Below, piece by piece: positions 48,226-57,690 of a stretch of 64,000 bases of DNA (position 1 is the stretch's first letter; every line of letters begins with the position of its first letter). The notes below the pieces were generated by a model that had not been told where the DNA came from, did no database searches, and saw only the letters and a program-made list of their open reading frames with translations. A program made the translations under genes and the position numbers. The stretch is from Reticulitermes speratus. Its lineage: Eukaryota; Arthropoda; Insecta; Blattodea; Rhinotermitidae. The stretch covers positions 2,252,558 to 2,316,557 of the forward strand of contig JAJKFL010000237.1 in NCBI GenBank assembly GCA_021186555.1, in the 5' to 3' direction.

Positions 48226-48950
48226 TTTTTATAAGCTCCATGCTGTTCTGTATCGGAGAATATTCGTGTCGATTATTTAGGATGTGTAAAGCATATGCTG
48301 ATTTAGATTCGTTTGATTTGATATATCTGTAATGTTCTGTGAATCTTGCCTTTAGGCTGCGTCCAGTTTGACCAATATAATATTTATTGCAAGTATTACA
48401 CTTTAAACTGTAAATTCCACTGTTTGTGTATTTTTCATTGTTTGGTTATGGGTTTTGAGTATGTTTTGTATTGTGTTACTTATGTGATAAGTGATCTTTA
48501 GGTTTGTGTTTTTGAAGATCTTTGTGACTTTTCTTATTATTGGGTTGTGGTATTCAAATGTTATCCATTTTTTTAGTGTTTGTGTGGTTGTGTCTTATTT
48601 GTCATGTTTTTTTCTTTGCTTTTGTTCACGATCTGATTGTTTAGTCTTTCTATTAGTGTGATTGGCTATCCGTTATGTTGTGCTATTTGTAAAATATTAT
48701 TCATTTCCTGGTTTTTATGTTCTTGTGATAAAGGTAGGTGGTGTAATCTGTTTAGCGTGTATCTATATGCTGCCATTTTATGTTGTAAAGGATGGTTGGA
48801 TTTATAATGTATAATTTTATGTGTGGTGGTGGGTGTTCGGTATATGTTTATTAACCTCCTTTTTTTTTCTAGTGAATAGGAGGTCAAAGAAACTAATTGT
48901 GTTGTCTATGTCTGTGAATTGAAATTGCAAGGTGAAAGAAATATGAAAAA
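48226..48950 (-). pseudogene. Penelope-like element fragment: RT thumb and GIY-YIG endonuclease
   Basis: The minus strand from about 48945 encodes TISFFDLLFTRK, then INIYRTPTTTHKIIHYKSNH and LQHKMAAYRYTLNRLHHLPL, the typical C-terminal RT region of Penelope-like elements. After a stop and frame changes comes a further conserved stretch (KWITFEYHNPIIRKVTKIF). A clean frame at about 48440-48226 then gives NSGIYSLKCNTCNKYYIG and QTGRSLKARFTEH, the GIY-YIG endonuclease with its GIY, YIG and Arg motifs. The fragment stops where the 88-bp array begins, so the endonuclease C-terminus with its catalytic Glu is not seen. The RT palm (YxDD) is also missing. PLEs insert by target-primed reverse transcription; this copy is dead but a likely relative of the hammerhead-like motifs in the window. 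Confidence 0.85.
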
Positions 48951-49644
48951 AAACTACTATTAGCTTCGCCATGTCTGTCCGTCCGCATGGAATAACTTGG
49001 CTGCCACTGGACGGATTTCATTAAATTTGACATTTGATAATTTTTCGAAAATCTGTCGAGACAATTCATGTTTAATTAGAATCTGACAAGAATAACGGGT
49101 ACTTTACATGAAGGCCTATGTACACTTATCATAATAACTCGCTGAATTATTCTTAGAATGAGAAATATTTCAGGCAAAATTGTGGAGAAAATCAAACCAC
49201 ACATTTTATGTTCAATAGTTTTTCTTTTTTCGAAAATCATGCCGTTTATGAGATAATGTGGAAAAATTTTGTAGAATCAAAGAGGCTAGAGATCACAATG
49301 TAATATGGCGCACGCGCTTAGCATGTTGGATAACTAAGACTGGAGACACACAATCATAATATTTAACACTTATTGATTTTCCACGGCAACAGTGGTTACG
49401 CCAAATACCGGTCCGTGAAATTTCATATAACATTGACCATGTACAGGCACGGAAAAACAAAAGCAACCAAGTTTCCTTAACTTTAAAAGCAAACTCCAAG
49501 GCCCAAACAAAGTAACAGGAAGAAGGTAATTAATATTTAAGAAAAATTGATAGAATATTATGCATGTCAAATTATAAATGTAATCTCGACATATATAATT
49601 TGTTATTGACTTGAATAATATTATCACCAATTTGTGTTAAAGCA
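48951..49644. other. AT-rich spacer, possible dispersed element
   Basis: The piece from about 48962 (GCTTCGCCATGTCTGTCCGT, then ACTGGACGGATTTCATTAAA) looks like a dispersed repeat body; no ends found. No gene. Confidence 0.4.
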
Positions 49645-52600
49645 TTAAGAGATTACAATGTACTGTTGTATGTTGGCAGTTGGACACTTTGTGCAGGAGT
49701 GTGAGTGGGTCAGCAGGAAGTGACTGTACTGTGTACACTGTAAATTGTGTGACATTATGATTGTTGTATGTTTGCAGTTGGACACTTTGTGCAGGAGTGT
49801 GAGTGGGTCAGCAGGAAGTGACTGTACTGTGTACACTGTAAATTGTGTGACATTATGATTGTTGTATGTTTGCAGTTGGACACTTTGTGCAGGAGTGTGA
49901 GTGGGTCAGCAGGAAGCGACTGTACTGTGTACACTGTAAATTGTGTGACATTATGATTGTTGTATGTTTGCAGTTGGACACTTTGTGCAGGAGTGTGAGT
50001 GGGTCAGCAGGAAGTGACTGTACTGTGTACACTGTAAATTGTGTGACATTGTGATTGTTGTATGTTTGCAGTTGGACACTTTGTGCAGGAGTGTGAGTGG
50101 GTCAGCAGGAAGTGACCGTACTGTGTACACTGTAAATTGTGTGACATTATGATTGTTGTATGTTGGCAGTTGGACACTTTGTGTAGGAGTGTTAGTGGGT
50201 CAGCAGGAAGTGACCGTAGAGTGTACACTGTAAATTGTGTGACATTATGATTGTTGTATGTTGGCAGTTGGACACTTTGTGTAGGAGTGTGAGTGGGTCA
50301 GCAGGAAGTGACTGTACTGTGTACACTGTAAATTGTGTGACATTATGATTGTTGTATGTTGGCAGTTGGACAGTTTGTGTAGGAGTGTGAGTGGGTCAGC
50401 AGGAAGTGACTGTACTGTGTACACTGTAAATTGTGACATTATGATTGTTGTATGTTGACAGTTGGACACTTTGTGCAGGAGTGTGAGTGGGTCAGCAGGA
50501 AGTGACTGTACTGTGTACACTGTAAATTGTGACATTATGATTGTTGTATGTTGACAGTTGGACACTTTGTGCAGGAGTGTCAGTGGGTCAGCAGGAAGTG
50601 ACTGTACTGTGTACACTGTAAATTGTGTGACATTATGATTGTTGTATGTTGGCAGTTGGACAGTTTGTGTAGGAGTGTGAGTGGGTCAGCAGGAAGTGAC
50701 TGTACTGTGTACACTGTAAATTGTGTGACATTATGATTGTTGTATGTTGGCAGTTGGACACTTTGTGTAGGAGTGTGAGTGGGTCAGCAGGAAGTGACTG
50801 TACTGTGTACACTGTAAATTGTGTGACATTATGATTGTTCTATGTTGGCAGTTGGACACTTTGTGCAGGAGTGTGAGTGGGTCAGCAGGAAGTGACTGTA
50901 CTGTGTACACTGTAAATTATGTGACATTATGATTGTTGTATGTTGGCAGTTGGACACTTTGTGCAGGAGTGTGAGTGGGTCAGCAGGAAGTGACTGTACT
51001 GTGTACACTGTAAATTGTGTGACATTATGATTGTTGTATGTTTGCAGTTGGACACTTTGTGCAGGAGTGTGAGTGGGTCAGCAGGAAGTGACTGTACTGT
51101 GTACACTGTAAATTGTGTGACATTGTGATTGTTGTATGTTTGCAGTTGGACACTTTGTGCAGGAGTGTGAGTGGGTCAGCAGGAAGTGACTGTACTGTGT
51201 ACACTGTAAATTGTGTGACATTATGATTGTTGTATGTTTGCAGTTGGACACTTTGTGCAGGAGTGTGAGTGGGTCAGCAGGAAGTGACTGTACTGTGTAC
51301 ACTGTAAATTGTGTGACATTGTGATTGTTGTATGTTTGCAGTTGGACACTTTGTGCAGGAGTGTGAGTGGGTCAGCAGGAAGTGACCGTACTGTGTACAC
51401 TGTAAATTGTGTGACATTATGATTGTTGTATGTTGGCAGTTGGACACTTTGTGTAGGAGTGTTAGTGGGTCAGCAGGAAGTACTTACTGTGTACACTGTA
51501 AATTGTTGACATTATGATTGTTGTATGTTGGCAGTTGGACATTTGTAGGAGTGTGAGTGGGTCAGCAGGAAGTGACGTACTGTGTACACTGTAAATTGTG
51601 TGACATTATGATTGTTGTATGTTGGCAGTGACACTGAGGAGTGTGTGGGTCACAGGATGCTATGTTACACTGTAAATGTGGAATTAGATTGTGTATGTTG
51701 GCATTGACACTTTGTAGGAGTGTGAGTGGTCAGAGGAATGACTTACTGTGACACTGTAAATTGTGACATTTATGTTGTATGTTGCAGTTGACACTTTGGC
51801 AGAGTGAGTGGGCAGCAGGAAGTGACACTGTGTACACTGAAATGTGTGACATTTGATTGTGTATTTGGCAGTTGGACACTGTGCTTGAGTGTCCAGAATG
51901 ACTACTGTGTACACTGTAAATTGTGACATTATGATGTTGTATGTTGGCAGTTGACACTTTGTGCAGGGTGATGGGTCACGGATGACGTACTGTGTCACGT
52001 AAATGTGGACATTGTGATTGTTGATTTGCATTGAACTTTGAGATGGAGTGGCAGCAGAATGACTACTGTGTACATGAAATTGTACATTATGATTGTTGTA
52101 TGTGCAGTTGGACATTTTTAGGAGTGGTGTCACAGGAAGTACGTGTGTACTGAAATGTGACATTATGATTGTTGTATGTTGCAGTTGGACAGTTTGTGTA
52201 GGAGTGTGAGGGGTCAGCAGAAGTGACTGTACTGTGTAACTGTAATTGTGTGACATTTGATTGTTGTATGTTGGCAGTTGGACATTTGTGTAGAGTGTGA
52301 GTGGGTCAGCAGGAAGTGACTGTACTGTTACACTGTAAATTGTGACATTAGATTGTTGTAGTTGGCAGTTGGACATTTGTGAGGAGTGTGAGTGGGTCAG
52401 CAGGAAGTACGTACTGTGTACACTGTAATTGTGTGACATATGATTGTTGTATGTTGGCAGTTGGACACTTTGTGCAGGAGTGTGAGTGGGTCAGCAGGAA
52501 TGACTGTACTGTGTACACTGTAAATTGTGTGACATTATGATTGTTGTATGTTGGCAGTTGGACACTTTGTGAGGAGTGTGAGTGGGTCAGCAGGAAGTGA

Positions 52601-53700
52601 CTGTACTGTGTACACTGTAAATTTGTGACATATGATTGTTGTATGTTGGCAGTTGGACACTTGTGAGGAGTGTGAGTGGTCAGCAGGAAGTGACGTACTG
52701 TGTACACTGTAAATTGTGTGACATTATGATTGTTGTATGTTGGCAGTTGACACTTTGTGCAGGAGTGTGAGTGGGTCAGCAGGAAGTGACTGTACTGTGT
52801 ACACTGTAAATTATGTGACATTATGATTGTTGTATGTTGGCAGTTGGACACTTTGTGCAGGAGTGTGAGTGGTCAGCAGGAAGTGACTGTACTGTGTACA
52901 CTGTAAATTTGTGACATTATGATTGTTGTATGTTGGCAGTTGGACACTTTGTGCAGGGTGTGAGTGGGTCAGAGGAAGTGACGTACTGTGTACACTGTAA
53001 ATTATGTGACATTATGATTGTTGTATGTTGCAGTGGACACTGTGCAGAGTTGAGTGGCAGCAGACATGATGTTTGACACTGTAATATGTGACATAGATGT
53101 TGATGTTGGCTTGGACACTTTTGGGCTGGTAGTGTTGTCAGAAGTGAATTACTGTGTACTGTAATTGTACATAGATTGTTGTATGTTGACATGGACACTA
53201 GGCAGAGTGTTAGGCAGAGGCAGATATGTTGACACTGAGGAATTAAGATGGATATGACGTGAATTGGCATTAGTTGCAGGATACTATGTGTACACTGTAA
53301 TTTGGACTTTATATTGTTGGATGTGACAGTTGACACTTTACATGACGTGGCATGTGCGCAGACAGACATACTGTTACACTGCTAAATGTGTAATTATGAA
53401 TGGGAGTTGCAGTTGACACTTTGTGCAGAGTTTGACGTGTGCAGCAGGAAATGTCACTGTTCACACTGTGATCTTGACATTATGTGTTGAATGAGAAGTT
53501 GACACTTGCAGGAGTGAGTTCATGCAGTGAAATGTACAACTGTGTTACACTGAGAATTGTGTGAACAGTGAATTTAATGTTACGTTGGACCTTGGCAGAG
53601 TGTGGGGTCAGCAGTATGAATACTGTGCTCACTGGAAATTATTAACATTAGTGTTGTTTTGTTGAGTTGGACACTTTGTTTCATAGAAAATGTTTAAGTG
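49645..53700. repeat. 98-bp minisatellite, about 41 copies, decaying to the right
   Basis: The unit contains TTGTATGTTGGCAGTTGGAC and GAGTGGGTCAGCAGGAAGTG. The first 1.8 kb is clean, with variants (TTTGCAG, CATTGTG, GTGACCG, GTGTTAG) whose order repeats about 1.27 kb apart. From about 51480 single-base losses become dense, and after 53020 units are barely recognisable. The array reaches to within about 240 bases of the lipase-NACHT gene. Confidence 0.97.
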
Positions 53701-53935
53701 GTACAGAAGTGTGCATCTTAACTTGTGTACACCCTTGAAAATTTTTGAATTAATATTGTTGTATGTACAGCAGGAACTTTCAGAGTGCGACAGTAGAAAT
53801 GCATAATGTCTACCTCAAGTGTGTTGGTGCACACGACAATGCGAGAGAAAATTTAGCGTCGCCAACCGATCAGCCTGCTGAGCAAAGTGTTTTGCCGCCA
53901 TTCTCAGGAAAACTACATATAGATAAAGAGCTAAA
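53701..53935. other. Array remnants and 5' flank of the lipase-NACHT gene
   Basis: Very degenerate 98-bp-unit fragments fade out here. No clear TATA box precedes the ATG at 53936. Confidence 0.4.
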
Positions 53936-54757
53936 ATGAGCCACGAGACATTTAACCAAACAATCGATGATTTCTTCAAAGACAAATATATAACCCCCTA
54001 AGCCAACTGACAGCAACGCCCCTTTTCCCACTCCCTACGTGCTGGCCCAGTTTGCCTCAAAGGCATACACAGACTACAACAGACGAGAGACTGACGCTCA
54101 GTATGAGACACGGTTAGCTTTACCTGACGGCTGGAAGTTACTGACAACAGCGTCTAATACTGGAATGAGTAACGGCTATTTTGGAGCAGCCTATTGGCTC
54201 CCTGAGCATCAGCAGTTGTGATTGCTCATCGAGGTACAGAGCTTACAAATTTAGGAGCATTGTGGGCAGACGTACAGGGTGTGCTGCGTAATAAGTATGT
54301 TCGACAAATGGAATCTGCCAGCACCTTTGCATATAAGGTTCTTGAAGTGCTGAGAGAATTAATCACAAAAAGGGGACCAATTTCCAAGTGTTCTTCACCG
54401 GACACTCTTTAGGGGGTTGGCTAGCGCAAATCACTACCTTTACCACTGAATACCTTAAGACAGCAGGAAATACTTTCCTTAAAAGTGGCAATGTTACACA
54501 GAGTTATCATCCCCACACAGTAGTATTTGACAGCCCAGGTTGCAAAGATATGTTGTCACAAATGGCTGACAAACTTGATGTACGCCTCGACGGGCATTCT
54601 ATTTACTTAGAGCACTTAGATATCACTAGTTATCTGTCCGCTCCAAATAGCGTTAATACTTGTAACGCACATTTAGGTACGGTCTATCGGGTCTTTACTG
54701 ATATGTCTGATATGGGCTGGCAGGAAAAACATACTTTAAAGTATACCTGCAACGCAT
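53936..54757 (+). pseudogene. N-terminal class-3-type lipase module
   Basis: An alpha/beta-hydrolase of the fungal lipase-like (class 3) type, expected to hydrolyse acyl esters. Visible are VVIAHRGTE (substrate/oxyanion region), FFTGHSLGGWLAQ with the nucleophile Ser codon at 54406-54408 (about residue 157), VVFDSPG with Asp codon at 54529-54531, and NSVNTCNAHLGTVYRV with the likely catalytic His codon at 54670-54672. All three candidate triad residues are kept in one uninterrupted frame (54388-54757). Three frame changes occur in the module or at its end: the C run near 53996, near 54206 and near 54380. No signal peptide is seen, which suggests an intracellular enzyme, unlike secreted digestive lipases. 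Confidence 0.8.
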
Positions 54758-56330
54758 AGTATGGATAAAATTGTGGAAGTCTTTGACCCTGAAACAGGAC
54801 AAGTACATAAAGATGAGCAAGGTAAACTGAAGATACAAGTGGTAATAGATTGGCCCAACAGTGGCTTCCAACGTGGGAAAGAATACAAACATTTCTTTAA
54901 ATGGGCCAAGCATTTAAATAATTACCACACAGAGATAATAGAAGAAATTCACTGCCCAAGGGTTACCACCCAATTCGTTATCAAACTAAAAACTATGACG
55001 AGTGTGTGACTAGTATAAGCATATTTAGTCAGCAAGACGGCAGTTTTTGGAGGATTATCGTCGGCTGTGTCAGTTACCTGAATTGTTTAAGCCTAAAGAA
55101 ATGTTTTCCACAATCGGAAATGAAACAGGTCCAGAACAAGCTGAAACAATATTACAAGGCTTTGAGATTGAAAATGAAACAATTCGCTGTAAGATGCCAG
55201 TGCATTACAGGCACATATCCCCTACGTGAAGGGTTGCTTCAACTTTTCCCGGAGATAAAAGAGAACACAAAGTGTGCTTTGTCACCACACCAGATTAGAA
55301 ACAACATTTATCAGATTGGAACCAAGCGTTACCTCGAAAAGCTTCACCAAAGCCCACTTCATTTTAAGCCTGAGGCATTGAGTTTAAGAGATTTTCTAAA
55401 CAATGATGAACAAAAGGTATTGCATTTACGGATGGTTGATGGGGATGCATGGACAGGGCTAATCAAGGTTTATCAGGTGCTGCAAAAGACACCCTCCAAG
55501 ACCGATTTCCTCAGTGAAGGTCATTATACTGTACTGACATTACAGAACTTGTTACTTGTCAATCCAATGGTGAATTTGAATACATTAATGGAGTCGACAA
55601 CAACACCACATCTGTTAATGATGGCGTGCGAGACAAATCAACAGTCTGATGATGAAACTAAACAAATATTCGAAGGCCTATTTAATACTCTGAGGCAGAA
55701 GCCGTCTGTCAAAGTTATCTTGACCACGCAGTCAAAGATAACACAGTTACTTTTCTCCAAGATGTTGCTGAAGAAACACTCAGTAATGGATTTGTAACAA
55801 GAGATGAACAGTTGACTGGGAGTGATTTAACCCAAAGTTCACAGGAAAAATTACTTGAAAATGCAGTAAATTTTCAAGGCAGTGAAATTTCCTTAAACAA
55901 CTCATATCTCCCAACTCACCAGTGATCAATTTTTACACCTTGCTGAATTATTTGGGAAAAAACTTCTTGACATTGGTAAAGAACCAGTAGCGTATTCTAA
56001 CTGTAATTCTTACGATGGAAGATACTACATTGATAGAACATTTCAGCACCAAGTAATCATTAAACATGGCGTTTTAACTGACAGCAGAAAAAAAAGTTCC
56101 TGATGTACTGGCTAGCACTGAACAAGAAGTTCAAACAACTCTATCAAAGAATCCAAAAAGCAATGTGCATTGGCTAGAGAGAGACAAGTCAGGGAAACTT
56201 GTTTGGCAGCAATCGCAGGAAACTTAGAAACACTGCGTAAATATATTGACACGCACAGTTCGCACACGATATACACTGATGATTTAGACAATTTCTTGAG
56301 CAAGCACAGCACCAGAGAGTGATCTGATAT
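54758..56330 (+). pseudogene. Linker region of the lipase-NACHT protein
   Basis: Moderately acidic, mixed helical-looking sequence without a named domain. Recognisable pieces include VFDPETGQVHKDEQGK, LPELFKPKEMFSTIGNETG, VKVILTTQSK and SNVHWLERDKSGKLVWQQ. Frame changes occur near 54759, 55005, 55230, 55795, 55920, 56095 and 56225. The longest clean part is 55200-55790. VKVILTTQSK resembles a P-loop-ATPase sensor strand, hinting at a decayed second nucleotide-binding fold, but no P-loop is seen here. From recollection the region is conserved in arthropod relatives; I could not verify this. Confidence 0.6.
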
Positions 56331-57350
56331 TCTGATACAGCAGGGATGGGTAAAGTCCACCGTACTGACACATCTGTCTAAGCAAATCAAACAAAGTTCC
56401 CAGCCAAATGGGTGGTGAGAATTGACTTAAATGACCACACAGATGCACTCGTAGGCAGCATGAAAAAAGAATCAGAGATTGGTAGACAGAGAAAGCGATT
56501 GAATTTGTGTCAAAGGAAACTGCTGGAGCTTAAACTGGTTTAGGAGAAGAATTATTTAAACAGTGCTGTGAAACAAAAGCAAAAGGTAAATAGTAATAAT
56601 GCTGGATGGTTTTGATGAAATCAGTCCGAGCTATAAAGAGACTGTCATTGCTTTACTGCAAGCTCTAAGGCAGACGGCGGTAGAACAGCTGTGGGTCACC
56701 ACACGACCACATCTGAAAGGAACTGGAAGATAAGCTACAACAGCTGTCCTACACACTGGAACCATTTTCTGAAGAAAATCAAGTGAATGTTTAACAAAAT
56801 TTTGGAGTCTCAAAAGACTGGTTTACTGAGATGGACAGTAAGGAGAAAGAGGAAAAGAAAGCCAAGTTAGAAATTTATGCTAAACATTTAATTAAGAAAC
56901 TAGCCCAATCAATTAGTGACAAAGACAAAGAGTTCACCGGCATACCATTACAAAGCCGCATGTTGGCGGAGGCATTTGATGAAGAAGTTAAAACATTCTG
57001 TCAGTCAGCTGAATCCGTGCCTGAGTTACCGTTCAGTCTGGACTTGATTGGGTTATACGAAACATTTATGAAGAGAAAGTATGACATCCGTTTTGAGGAA
57101 AAGTCTAAATGGTCGAAGACAAATGTTGGGTGCAAAAGTGGTACGAACACAATTTCTTACAAATATCATACGGGATCATCAGATACTAGCCTTGAAGACG
57201 TTGTTTGCTGAGGAACAAGTGGCCCTTCTTCAAATTAATAGCCAATGTACATCTACAGACGAAGACTAACCAGGACTGGGATAGTGCAAGTAAGTCATGA
57301 CGGTAAACTGCACTTTATCCACCGCACGTTTGCCGAGTATTATGCTGCGG
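56331..57350 (+). pseudogene. NACHT/STAND ATPase module
   Basis: The P-loop reads SDTAGMGK at 56331-56354, followed after a one-base shift in the A run by STVLTHLSKQIKQ. Then come FPAKWVVRIDLNDHTDA, Walker B IMLDGFDEISP (56595-56627), the sensor LWVTTRP (56689-56709) and LEPFSEENQVE. A long clean frame at 56831-57180 holds the helical part with GIPLQSRMLAEAFDEE and LDLIGLYETFMKRKYD. HFIHRTFAEYYAA at 57311-57349 matches the conserved end of NACHT-associated winged-helix domains. Walker B has the NACHT-type Asp plus downstream acidic residues. Oligomerisation on ligand sensing is the family's usual mode; nothing in the window tells the ligand. Confidence 0.85.
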
Positions 57351-57690
57351 TGTTTCGGTAAATCAACTGACCAAAGGGTCGACACTCTCCCAACAAGTGC
57401 AGGATCTTTTTACAGAAAATATTTCTGGAAGAAGATTATCGGGTAATTCGAGCTTTTATGGACGGTATTTGTCAAGGTCTAAACCATCACATGGATGTGT
57501 TAAAACAGTTGGAAATCTGATACATGACTTTATGCAGAGATGGTGCTAATATTACATCAGTCAGCGCGCGAAGGTAATGTTCATATTATGGATTTCTGTT
57601 AGATAGCTGTGAAGCAGGAGATCACACAGATTACATGGTTTGTACATGGAGCGTGTCTGCTTGAGAACACAAGAGGTAATAGACCAGGCC
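57351..57690 (+). pseudogene. Post-NACHT connector
   Basis: Pieces such as LEEDYRVIRAFMDGICQGLN and REGNVHIMDF appear in shifting frames. The last piece resembles the start of an ankyrin helix pair. No domain name can be given. Confidence 0.5.

Noticed and set aside
1203..53700. CRISPR arrays
   Set aside because: Repeats are contiguous, with no unique spacers, cas genes or leader; the context is eukaryotic.
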